From Deltaproteobacteria bacterium (GTDB lineage Bacteria > Desulfobacterota > Binatia > Binatales > Binataceae), in the NCBI GenBank assembly GCA_021794015.1, contig JAJYRQ010000006.1, positions 54,294 to 118,293 of the forward strand: a stretch of DNA of 64,000 bases, given 5' to 3'. The position numbers were made by a program, and so were the translations under genes. The notes beneath the pieces are model-generated. The model saw only the letters and a list, made by a program, of their open reading frames with translations, was not told the origin of the DNA and ran no database searches. Shown piece after piece: positions 8,830 through 16,075 of the stretch (its first letter is position 1; the number at the start of each line of letters is the position of its first letter).

Positions 8830-9528
8830 TTGCGGGCCAGTTCCGGCAAGCGCGCCGACGCCGTGGCATGCGCCAGCCTGGCGGTGCTGGCCAGCGGCGG
8901 CCTGGACAGCGCGGTACTGCTCGGCGAGAGCGCGCTTAGCGGACGGCCCGTGGCGCCGATTTACGTGCGCGCCGGGCTTGTCTGGGAGCGCGACGAACTG
9001 CTGGCGCTGCGTCGTTTTGTCGCCGCACTGGGCCGTCCCGAGGTCCTCCCGCTGCGCGTGCTCGCGCTTCCGATGGCCGATCTTCTGGACGGGCACTGGA
9101 GCGTAACTGGGCGCGCGGTGCCGGGTTGGAACGCGCCGCTGGCCTCCAACTATATTCCGGGGCGCAACCTAACGCTGCTGGCCAAGGCGAGCCTGCTTTG
9201 TGTGCAGAGCGGAATCACCGAGTTGGCGATGGCCCAGCTAAAAGCCAATCCCTTCCCCGACGCCCGGCCTCGCTTCTTACTCGCCTTCGAGCGCGCGCTT
9301 TTGGCCGCCACCGGCTTTCATCTGCGCCTGCTGACGCCTTATCGCAGCCTGGACAAGGCCGCCGTCATTCGGCGAGGACGCCATCTGCCGCTTGGCTTGA
9401 CGCTCTCCTGCGCGCGCCCACGCGGGCTGGTCCACTGCGGTCGATGCACCAAGTGCGCCGAGCGCAGCCAGGCCTTCAAGAATGCGGGCGTTGCCGATCC
9501 AACGCGCTACCGTTGCCGCCTTCCCTAA
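8830..9528 (+). CDS. queC: 7-cyano-7-deazaguanine synthase (QueC) family
   Basis: A 232-residue PP-loop ATPase. The adenylation motif is SGGLDS (22-27), and the C-terminal zinc site reads LSCARPRGLVHCGRCTKC followed by AER, the Cys-rich tail of QueC. QueC converts 7-carboxy-7-deazaguanine to preQ0 with two ATP in the queuosine pathway. The central PGRN motif of the family is also present (YIPGRNL). The start codon appears to be TTG at 8830, just after the SDR stop. queD, queE and queF are not in the window. It is somewhat divergent (SGGLDS instead of SGGMDS), so a related deazapurine substrate is possible. Confidence 0.85.
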   Translation: MRASSGKRADAVACASLAVLASGGLDSAVLLGESALSGRPVAPIYVRAGLVWERDELLALRRFVAALGRPEVLPLRVLALPMADLLDGHWSVTGRAVPGWNAPLASNYIPGRNLTLLAKASLLCVQSGITELAMAQLKANPFPDARPRFLLAFERALLAATGFHLRLLTPYRSLDKAAVIRRGRHLPLGLTLSCARPRGLVHCGRCTKCAERSQAFKNAGVADPTRYRCRLP

Positions 9529-10127
9529 GCCGCCCATGAAGATGGACTGTCAAGGGTTTACTTTCGCGCGCCGGCCTTGCGCTGGCGGGCGCTGTCTTGC
9601 CCCGCTTATTGGTAATTGCATATTGCAGTGACAGAGTCGTCCTGACGCCGCTCGTTTGGCGCGTGATTCTCGGGTGCAGCTGCCACGCGGAGAATCGTAA
9701 CGTTTCGCCCGCGCTGCGTCAGCCGAACCCGGGATTCCTCGCGCGCCAGCCACGCGCGGGAATGACAGAGGTGGGGCGTCCGCCTCCTGCTTGTCACCCC
9801 CGCGCGGTGCGTCTTCTTCTGTCACCCCCGCGCATGGCCATTGCATGGCAGCAGGGACGCGCGTCGCGCATCGCCGCATTGCGCTCCCGCTGGTCGGGCA
9901 AGCTGCCGTGCGGCGAGAACCGCGCGCGAAGGGTCCCGGAACTGCGGCGCCACGCCATGGCGTGCCGGCTGTCTCGTGTGCCGACCAGCGTGGCGTTGCG
10001 CTCCCGTTGGCCTGCCTGCGCGCCGCGCCCAACGGCCGAGCGCAGCCGCCTGCGTGCCGCGCCGCGCGCGGCCCAAGCAGGAAGGACTTGGCGCGCCCGC
10101 CCGGCGCGAGCGCAAACGGCGCCGGCC
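9529..10127. other. Non-coding spacer with REP-like palindromes
   Basis: About 600 bases between convergent queC and the NRDE gene. Overlapping frames are open on both strands, but none shows protein-like composition or a family motif. The left part (9660-9835) holds several palindromic or repeated GC-rich motifs, described separately. The right part (about 9840-10127) is extremely GC-rich with no feature recognised. Confidence 0.6.
9665..9833. repeat. Cluster of REP-like inverted and direct repeats
   Basis: An inverted repeat GATTCTC (9665-9671) / GAGAATC (9690-9696) is followed by a second imperfect hairpin at 9732-9765 (ATTCCTCGCGCG against CGCGCGGGAAT). Two direct copies of GTCACCCCCGCGC follow at 9793-9805 and 9821-9833. 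These look like remnants of intergenic palindromic elements of the GTCATTCCCGCG type common in high-GC genomes. They are unlike the GGGAGAGG repeats at 60-64 kb. Confidence 0.5.
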
Positions 10128-10886
10128 TCAGGGCGTAATCGCGACCCGCGCGTAGGGCGTGACGCACGGCGGGCCCGGAGCGAAGAAGTGCAGTGCGTCG
10201 GCGCCCGCCCGGCGCGGCAGGAAAATCAGACTCGAGGAGCGGGTGCCGTAGCCCGGGCGATGGACGCAGATCGCCGTAGGGTGGCCCGCCCGGCTGTCCT
10301 GGTCGCTTGAATGGTCGGCCAGCAATTGTCCCAGCTCTCGGTGATGCCCGGGCGGATCGGCGGCAAAACCTGGCACCTGCAGCAGCGCGGCAAAACGATT
10401 GTACCCTCGGCTTATCTTCGGACACTCGAAGTCGTCAACGTCCTGGTTGGTGAGCAAGTGAAAGCCGGGTGTCAGCTCGACGCTTTCGATTTGCGCTCCC
10501 CGCGTATAGGCGACAAAGGCGCCGTCCCTCGACGCCGCGAGCAGGTTGAACGGATTGTACTGGTCAGCACGCACGCGGGCGGCAAGCTCTCGCGCTTGGC
10601 CAAGCGTGGCGCTCTGCAGCACGTCCAGACAAAGCAGTCCGCGCGAGCGCCGCTTGGGGTCGGCCGCACGCCGGTCGCTGCGATTGAGCAGCCCGGCAAT
10701 CAGCCCGTGCTCGTTGATACCCAGCCAGGTGCCGCCCGCGCTGAGGTCGCGTCCGCCGACGATCCGGGGCTTGTCGCCCAGGCATTGGGGGCCAAGCGCA
10801 GGGCGCGAGAAGAACTCGTCGCGGTTGGCCCCGATAACGACCGGCCACTCCTCAAACGCCTGCAGGTAAATCGCCAGCGTGCACAT
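10128..10886 (-). CDS. NRDE family (TANGO2-like) protein
   Basis: A 252-residue protein starting MCTLAIY and carrying ANRDEFFSRP (residues 20-29), the NRDE signature of the TANGO2 family. Cys2 sits where an N-terminal nucleophile would be, and the fold is Ntn-hydrolase-like by family knowledge. Further conserved features are GGTWLGIN and the G-L-x-N-R segment that follows. The biochemical function is uncertain; eukaryotic TANGO2 has been linked to heme or lipid handling. The gene converges on queC and diverges from the DUF151 gene, and stands alone. Confidence 0.88.
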   Translation of the reverse strand: MCTLAIYLQAFEEWPVVIGANRDEFFSRPALGPQCLGDKPRIVGGRDLSAGGTWLGINEHGLIAGLLNRSDRRAADPKRRSRGLLCLDVLQSATLGQARELAARVRADQYNPFNLLAASRDGAFVAYTRGAQIESVELTPGFHLLTNQDVDDFECPKISRGYNRFAALLQVPGFAADPPGHHRELGQLLADHSSDQDSRAGHPTAICVHRPGYGTRSSSLIFLPRRAGADALHFFAPGPPCVTPYARVAITP

Positions 10887-11005
10887 CCTGTCCGTCCGGT
10901 CGCCAACGCCTTCGCTGTCGCCCAGCAGGCATCCGGCGCGGCCCGCCGCTTGCGCTTGGCGGGCCCCCGCGTCTTACGCCCCAAGCCGGCGCAGACCGCT
11001 TCCCG

Positions 11006-11034
11006 TTGACGGTGGCTGCGCTTTGGGCCAAAAT
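11006..11034 (+). promoter_or_regulatory. Candidate sigma70-type promoter for the DUF151 gene
   Basis: TTGACG (11006-11011), a 17-base spacer, then CAAAAT (11029-11034), about 80 bases upstream of the DUF151 start. The -35 box is good and the -10 is weak. It lies in the divergent gap between the NRDE and DUF151 genes. Confidence 0.4.
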
Positions 11035-11115
11035 CACATTAGCACGCTAGCTGCCTCGGATCGCCAGGCAGGGTCCGTCAGCGTTTAAAGCAAGCGGAGC
11101 TTAGCGAGAGCGTTT

Positions 11116-11649
11116 ATGGCCGGTCGCAACGACGATTTCATTCTGATGGTTGTCGGAGGTTTGGCGCTTGACCCGACGACCAAGATGCCGATTGTCGTGC
11201 TCAAGGACCCGGACAACAAACTCAATTTGCCGATCTGGATCGGACCGCTCGAGGCCGCTTCGATGGCCACCGAACTGGAAGGAATCAAGCCCCAGCGGCC
11301 GATGACCCACGACCTGCTGCGCAACCTGGTGGAAGAAATGGGGGCAACCGTCGAGGCGGTCGAGGTCACAGACCTGCGCGACAACACCTACTACGCGCTC
11401 ATCACGTTGCGCAGCCGCGACGGCCGCACCGTTCAAATCGACTCGCGTCCGAGCGACGGCATCTCCCTGGCTCTGCGCGTCCATGCGCCTATCTACGTCG
11501 CCAAGAAAGTGCTGGAGCTGTCGAGCGAGCTGCGCGAAGCCGAGTCCGAAGGCGCCAGCCCGGACCAAAACCTGGCGGGTATCTCGCGCGATAAGTGGTC
11601 GGAAATCCTCGAGCGAATGTCTCCCGAGGACTTCAAGTACAAGATGTAG
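11116..11649 (+). CDS. Bifunctional nuclease (BFN, DUF151) family protein
   Basis: A 177-residue protein with the full DUF151 domain (about 8-140): VGGLALDPTTKMPIVVLKD, then LPIWIGPLEA, then RPMTHDLLRNLVEEMGA, and SRPSDGISLALRVHAPIYV. Members bind or cut RNA and DNA in plants, and a Thermotoga structure is known; the bacterial role remains unclear. The C-terminal acidic tail (about 140-177) is variable. The start ATG is at 11116; it is followed by a TPR membrane protein 60 bases later. Confidence 0.9.
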   Translation: MAGRNDDFILMVVGGLALDPTTKMPIVVLKDPDNKLNLPIWIGPLEAASMATELEGIKPQRPMTHDLLRNLVEEMGATVEAVEVTDLRDNTYYALITLRSRDGRTVQIDSRPSDGISLALRVHAPIYVAKKVLELSSELREAESEGASPDQNLAGISRDKWSEILERMSPEDFKYKM

Positions 11650-11709
11650 ATTTGCCGGCCGGCGCGCGCCCCGGCCACAGCCGCCAGCCTTAGCGCTGTC
11701 CCAAGAGAG

Positions 11710-12411
11710 TTGCACCGAACCCGGCCAAAGATCAGCCGCCGCGAGCTCAAGGGGCCGGGCGAGTTCACCGTCCTGGCTGAAAAAGCCACCGGCTTCGTCG
11801 CCCGAAACCGCCGGCGCCTAGCCGCTTTGGCAGCCGCCCTGGTCGTGGCTGCGGCCGCGACAGGCGGCATCGCCGCCTATCTGCGCCATCAACGCCGCCT
11901 GGCCGCCGACGAGTTCGCCGGTGGTCTCGGGGAGTTGGCCGGTGGCCGCCCGGAACAGGCGCTGGCTGACTTCGCCCGGGCCGCCGACCGGCCCGGCAGC
12001 GGCGCGCTGGGCGAGGCGGCGCAGTTCTACGTCGCCCGCTGCTACATCGCGCAAAGCCAGTTGGCTCGTGCCATCGCAGAATTGCAGAACTACCTCGCCT
12101 CCGGCCGCGACCCGCTGGTGCGCGAGATGGCCTTCAACGCGTTGGCCGCCGCCTTCGAGCGCAGCGGCCACCCGCGCAGGGCGGAACAAGCCTACGCGCA
12201 GGCCGCCAAGCTTGCCGGACCGGAAAAGCGCGACGCCCAACTGAACGTCGCGCGACTGCTGGCCGAGCAGGCAAAGCGACCGGAGGCAATCAGGGCCTAC
12301 CGCAGATTTCTCGGCGAGTATCCCTTCAGCCGCGACCGCTGGCGCGCGGCCGCCTCGTTGGCTCAGATGGGCGCACCGCTTGAGAAGCCACAGCCAAAGC
12401 CTAAACCTTAG
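11710..12411 (+). CDS. TPR protein with one membrane anchor
   Basis: A 233-residue protein: a basic N-terminal cytoplasmic segment, one membrane helix (about 38-58, rich in Ala and Val) and an extracytoplasmic tetratricopeptide region (about 65-215) with helix pairs such as GRPEQALADFARAADRPG and HPRRAEQAYAQAAKLAG, ending in a Lys-Pro-rich tail. The layout resembles YfgM-type proteins (ancillary SecYEG subunit), but similarity is general. The start is taken as TTG at 11710; no better ATG exists before the membrane helix. It converges on the DsbA-like gene. Confidence 0.75.
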   Translation: MHRTRPKISRRELKGPGEFTVLAEKATGFVARNRRRLAALAAALVVAAAATGGIAAYLRHQRRLAADEFAGGLGELAGGRPEQALADFARAADRPGSGALGEAAQFYVARCYIAQSQLARAIAELQNYLASGRDPLVREMAFNALAAAFERSGHPRRAEQAYAQAAKLAGPEKRDAQLNVARLLAEQAKRPEAIRAYRRFLGEYPFSRDRWRAAASLAQMGAPLEKPQPKPKP

Positions 12412-12481
12412 AGCGCCGCTGTGTCCTCACGCTTACCGCGCCAGTTCCGGCCCGGTGCAGTCGCTTGCGAGCGGCACAAGC

Positions 12482-13435
12482 CTAGCGAGACGCGGCTTGG
12501 CGTCTAAGCTCCGAGTCGAGAACCGACTGAAAAGCCGCGCTCGCCGGCGCCCCGGCAACCGGGATGCCGTCGACTAAAAAGGTCGGCGTCGCGTTGACGC
12601 GGACCGCTTCGCCGTCGCGTCGGTCTTGCTCGACCAGCGTTTCTGCCGCCTTTCCCCCCACGCAAGCACGGAGCGCTTCGCGGTCAAGCCCAAGCCGCAA
12701 CGCGTAGCGGTCGACGTGCTCCGCCAGGTTCTTAGGCGTGATGTCCGGCTGGTCGTGGTAAAGGTCACGGGCAAAATCCCAGAAAAGGGCAGGGTTCTGC
12801 CCGCGCACGCAGTCGGCCGCCACGGCCGCGGCAAAGGCCCACGGATGCATGCTTAGGGGAAAATTCTTGTAGATAAGCCTCACCCGGCCCCGGTATTTCG
12901 TCCGCAAAAGCGTCTCCATCTGGCCAAATGCCTGGGCGCAGAACGGACACTCGAAGTCGGCAAACTCAATGATCGTAACCGGCGCGTCAGCCGGGCCCAG
13001 CACCGGCCGGCCGCTAAGATGGAGCTCGGAAAGATCGACCGGCGCCGGCCGCGTCGCTCGCAGGTCGACTATCTGCCCGACGATTGCCTTGCTCCCGTTC
13101 GCGTCCGTGAAGAGCTGAAAACGCGCTTGGTGCCCCTGCGGGTCAGTAACCACCACGGAACGGACGGCCAGATTCGCAATGCCCGCCGGAACCGCCGGCC
13201 CGAAAACGATTTTCGCGTCCTCAGGAATGCGGAACTGACGTTTAAGTGACGCTTTAAGTTTAGCTTCAGCCCCGCCAGCCTGAGACACCGAGGCCGAGGA
13301 CGCCAAAACGATGACGCCCTCACTGCCCCCGGCCGCCGCTGGCCCGGCAAACCCTGCCAAAAACAGCAGGCTCAGCGCAAGCTCAAGCACCACTCGTACC
13401 GGCCGGCCGGATTCTGAAGTTCGGCTCGGATTCAT
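12482..13435 (-). CDS. DsbA-like exported thioredoxin-fold protein
   Basis: A 317-residue protein with a signal peptide (basic stretch, hydrophobic core about 14-30, then AAAGG). After a poorly conserved N-terminal region (about 40-130) comes a DSBA/thioredoxin_4 domain (about 145-310) with FADFECPFC (CPFC at 163-166), KNFPLSMHPWA and the cis-Pro loop NATPTFLVDG. It probably oxidises or isomerises periplasmic disulfides. The ATG at 13435 is preferred over the in-frame TTG at 13474 because CGGAG sits 8-9 bases upstream and the signal peptide then starts cleanly. No dsbB is nearby. Confidence 0.87.
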   Translation of the reverse strand: MNPSRTSESGRPVRVVLELALSLLFLAGFAGPAAAGGSEGVIVLASSASVSQAGGAEAKLKASLKRQFRIPEDAKIVFGPAVPAGIANLAVRSVVVTDPQGHQARFQLFTDANGSKAIVGQIVDLRATRPAPVDLSELHLSGRPVLGPADAPVTIIEFADFECPFCAQAFGQMETLLRTKYRGRVRLIYKNFPLSMHPWAFAAAVAADCVRGQNPALFWDFARDLYHDQPDITPKNLAEHVDRYALRLGLDREALRACVGGKAAETLVEQDRRDGEAVRVNATPTFLVDGIPVAGAPASAAFQSVLDSELRRQAASR

Positions 13436-13789
13436 GCGCAAGCTCCGTGGCGATGCATTCCCCATAGGTCGCAATCATAGACCGCACCGGCAATGGGAGC
13501 TAGCACCACGCGCGCGCCGCGCCCGGCCGCCTCGTTCCTCGATGTTTGCGCCATGCCGAGCACACGCGGCCAGCTCCAGCGCCGTTAGCGGGCTCGGCTG
13601 CAGCCCCGACTTCCGTTTCCGAGAAGCCGCCCCGACAAACCCGGAGGAGGCCGTGATGGCGGGTACTCCCGTCCGGATTACGCGCTGAGGCGCAGCGGTG
13701 CTAGTTGACATAATATATCTTATGCGCCCTAAATACGCCGGCGAATCCGACCCGGCCCCGGTTTGACCCGGCAGCGGAGCGCTGCCGGG
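13436..13789. other. Intergenic region between dgt and the DsbA-like gene
   Basis: About 350 bases with no convincing gene. A 78-codon minus-strand frame (13475-13711) has no recognisable features. The region holds an unusually AT-rich palindrome near 13705-13735 and the long dgt hairpin at its right end, both listed separately. Confidence 0.6.
13705..13735. promoter_or_regulatory. AT-rich promoter/operator-like element
   Basis: TTGACA (13705-13710) overlaps the inverted repeat CATAA (13709-13713) / TTATG (13720-13724), with TAAATA at 13730-13735. On the minus strand the same stretch offers TATATT/TATTAT -10-like boxes pointing toward the DsbA-like gene about 270 bases away. It is an isolated AT-rich patch in very GC-rich DNA, so a promoter or operator is likely but its direction is unsettled. 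Confidence 0.35.
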
Positions 13790-13798
13790 TCAAACCGG
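13758..13798 (-). terminator. Perfect 19-bp hairpin overlapping the dgt stop codon
   Basis: Left arm 13758-13776, three-base loop 13777-13779, right arm 13780-13798, all 19 pairs perfect. The dgt stop codon (13790-13792) and its last codons for Glu-Pro-Val lie inside the right arm. No T-run follows on either strand, so it may work as a Rho-independent-like stop of low-U type or as an mRNA stabiliser. Confidence 0.55.
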
Positions 13799-14974
13799 CT
13801 CGCCCGGATCGAAAAGCTTGCGGTATTCGTCCAGCGCGAACCGGTCGGTCATCCCGGCGATGTAGTCGGCGACTACCCGGGGCAGCGGCTCTCCGTCGCG
13901 CTGGACGCGGGCGAGGACGTGGGGCGGTATTTGGCGCGGCTCGGCCATGTAGGTCTCGAACAGCCGGGCGAGCAGGCGCGCCGCCTTTTGGGTCATGCGG
14001 CTTACGCGGTAGTGCGAGTAAAGGTGCTCGCGCATGAATTGCTTGAGCTCGGCCACGAGAGCTGTCATTTCCGGGCTGAAGGAGGCGACCGCCCTACCCG
14101 CTCGCCGAATGGCCTCCACGTCGGCCGGGGCGAGTTCGGCAAGGTTGCGGGAGCTTGCCTCCAGAAGGTCGCTGACCATCATGTCGATCATCCGTATCAC
14201 GGTTTGGTAGTGGGTAGGGTTTGGGTCAGCGTTTGATGGAACGCGCCCGGCGGCCTCGGCGGCCCGCCGGAAAAGGCCGGTGGTTGTCAGCTCTTCTACC
14301 GCCAGCAGGCCGGCCTTGACGCCGTCGTCGGTATCGTGGGCGAGATAGGCGATTTCGTCGGCTAGGTCAACGATCTGCGCTTCCAGGCAGGGGAAAAGCG
14401 AGCCGTCGAATTCCTTGACCTCCGGCCGGCGCGCAAAGTCGGAGTGCTTGATAATGCCCTCGCGCACCTCGAAGGTGAGATTCAGCCCGCGAAAGGCCGG
14501 GTAGCGGACCTCGATCCAATCCACCGTCCTGAGACTCTGGCTGTTGTGGTCGAAACCGCCGTGAGAGGCCATCAGCTCGCCCAACGCGCGCTCGCCGGCG
14601 TGGCCGAAGGGAGGATGGCCGAGGTCGTGGGCCAGCGCTACGGCCTCGGCCAGTTCCTGGTTGAGCCCCATGGCGCGGGCCACGGTGCGGGTGATTTGGG
14701 TCATCTCCAAGGTATGCGTAAGCCGAGTGCGGTAGTAATCGCCTTCGTGATTGACGAAGACCTGGGTCTTGTATTCGAGTCGGCGAAAGGCGGCAGAGTG
14801 GATGACGCGGTCGCGATCGCGCTGAAAGGCGGTGCGCAGCCGATGCGCGGGTTGCTCGATCCGCCGTCCGCGGCTTGCCCGCGATAGCATCGCGTACGGC
14901 GCAAGCGTCTGCGCCTCCAGCTCTTCCAGGTATTCGCGGCTGCGGACGGCCGGCTCTGCTCTGCTTTCGGACAC
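13790..14974 (-). CDS. dgt: Deoxyguanosinetriphosphate triphosphohydrolase-like HD protein
   Basis: A 394-residue HD-superfamily dNTPase that hydrolyses dNTPs to nucleoside and tripolyphosphate. Conserved elements are FRRLEYKTQVF (63-73), RLTHTLEM (84-91), AHDLGHPPFGHAGE with His116-Asp117, and a later metal-ligand Asp in VDLADEIAYLAHDTDD. The length suits the bacterial Dgt-like clade (about 380-400), shorter than E. coli Dgt (505). The start ATG is at 14974. The gene is divergent from the RlpA-like gene, and its stop codon is buried in a long hairpin. Confidence 0.92.
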   Translation of the reverse strand: MSESRAEPAVRSREYLEELEAQTLAPYAMLSRASRGRRIEQPAHRLRTAFQRDRDRVIHSAAFRRLEYKTQVFVNHEGDYYRTRLTHTLEMTQITRTVARAMGLNQELAEAVALAHDLGHPPFGHAGERALGELMASHGGFDHNSQSLRTVDWIEVRYPAFRGLNLTFEVREGIIKHSDFARRPEVKEFDGSLFPCLEAQIVDLADEIAYLAHDTDDGVKAGLLAVEELTTTGLFRRAAEAAGRVPSNADPNPTHYQTVIRMIDMMVSDLLEASSRNLAELAPADVEAIRRAGRAVASFSPEMTALVAELKQFMREHLYSHYRVSRMTQKAARLLARLFETYMAEPRQIPPHVLARVQRDGEPLPRVVADYIAGMTDRFALDEYRKLFDPGEPV

Positions 14975-15072
14975 GCCGCGATGCTATCACGAGCCGCGCC
15001 GGGGCCGAAGCGCTCAAAGCGCGCCCGGCGCGGCCGGCGCGCCGGCGACAATCCATCAGGCGTCCGCGGGCA

Positions 15073-15099
15073 TTGTTCGGCGCGCCGCGGCAATATACT
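15073..15099 (+). promoter_or_regulatory. Possible promoter for the RlpA-like gene
   Basis: TTGTTC (15073-15078) and TATACT (15094-15099), spaced by 15 bases, in the dgt/RlpA divergent gap. The -10 box is good but the spacing is short. Confidence 0.3.
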
Positions 15100-15171
15100 T
15101 ATGAGGCAACGGCTTTGGCGGCGGCCGGCGCGCGGCGATCGGGCGGCCGCGCGGGGCGGGGTGCGCAGAGC

Positions 15172-15849
15172 GTGGTGGCAGAAGGCCGGAGGCGTGGATG
15201 GCCGGTGCGGGCCGCAGTGGGCGCGGCGGCCCTCTGGCTTGCCGGCTGCGGCATTTTCACCCGGGGCACAGCCGTTTCTCCCGGCGCGCAGCCGCCACAC
15301 CCGCCAATATACGGCACGGCGTCGTGGTACGGCCCCGGCTTTGACGGACACCCTACCGCCAGCGGCGAAATCTACAACCAGGAAGACCTTACCGCAGCCT
15401 CGACCCTCTTTTCTCTCGGCACCCTGGTCATGGTAACCAATCTCGGCAACGGCCGCTCGGTCGAGGTGCGGATAAACGACCGCGGGCCGTTCGTCAAGGG
15501 CAGAAAGATCGATTTGTCGCGCCGCGCCGCGCGGACCATCGGAATGATCCGGCCCGGCACCGCGCCGGTGCGCATCGACGTGGTGCGCGCCGGCGCTGCG
15601 GGCGCGACGCTGGTCGGAGCGCCGCGCTACTTCGTCCAGGTCGGCTCCTTCGTCAGCCGCCGCCATGCCGACGGGCTTTACCGGCGCCTGGCGCGCTCGT
15701 ACGCCGATGTTAGCGTCGACGCGGTGCGCACCCGGTACGGACGCTATTACCGGGTCAGGATGGGTTCGTTCGGGAGCCAGAGTGAGGCGCGCCGGCGCGC
15801 CCGCTCGCTTCGCAGGCTTGGTTTGCCGTTGCTGGTGACCAGCGAGTAA
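15172..15849 (+). CDS. rlpA: RlpA-like septal lipoprotein with SPOR domain
   Basis: A 225-residue lipoprotein. The signal peptide ends in the lipobox LAGC (Cys26). A double-psi beta-barrel RlpA domain follows (about 45-130: YGTASWYGPGFDGHPTASGE, then DRGPFVKGRKIDLSRRAA), then a C-terminal SPOR domain (about 148-225: YFVQVGSFVSRRHADGLYRR). RlpA proteins cleave naked glycan strands at the septum, and SPOR binds denuded peptidoglycan. The start is chosen at GTG 15172, or the adjacent GTG 15175, because the upstream extension would spoil the signal peptide. Confidence 0.87.
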   Translation: MVAEGRRRGWPVRAAVGAAALWLAGCGIFTRGTAVSPGAQPPHPPIYGTASWYGPGFDGHPTASGEIYNQEDLTAASTLFSLGTLVMVTNLGNGRSVEVRINDRGPFVKGRKIDLSRRAARTIGMIRPGTAPVRIDVVRAGAAGATLVGAPRYFVQVGSFVSRRHADGLYRRLARSYADVSVDAVRTRYGRYYRVRMGSFGSQSEARRRARSLRRLGLPLLVTSE

Positions 15850-16075
15850 GGTCCGCCGCTGGAGCCGAGGAAGCCGCGCTGCATCGCCGCCGGCGGTGCG
15901 TCTTAGGCGGCGCGCTCGGCGAGCGCGTTGTCGGCTGCCGGGGCGGCTTGGAGCATCGGCCCGCAGCTTTGCTTCCGGCGCTGCAGCGAGCCGCAAGGGC
16001 ATCAGGATGTCGCTGCTCGCCGCGACGGCCGATCTCCTGGCGCCCTCGGCTTTGCGCGCGCTCAAGATCGATTGT

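Noticed and set aside
9550..10425. Open frames on both strands in the queC/NRDE spacer
   Set aside because: Composition is Arg/Pro/Ala-rich in all frames, with no start signals or motifs; the sequence contains repeat elements.
13475..13711. A 78-codon frame between dgt and the DsbA-like gene
   Set aside because: No ribosome site, no homology that I recognise, and it runs into the upstream region of the DsbA-like gene.
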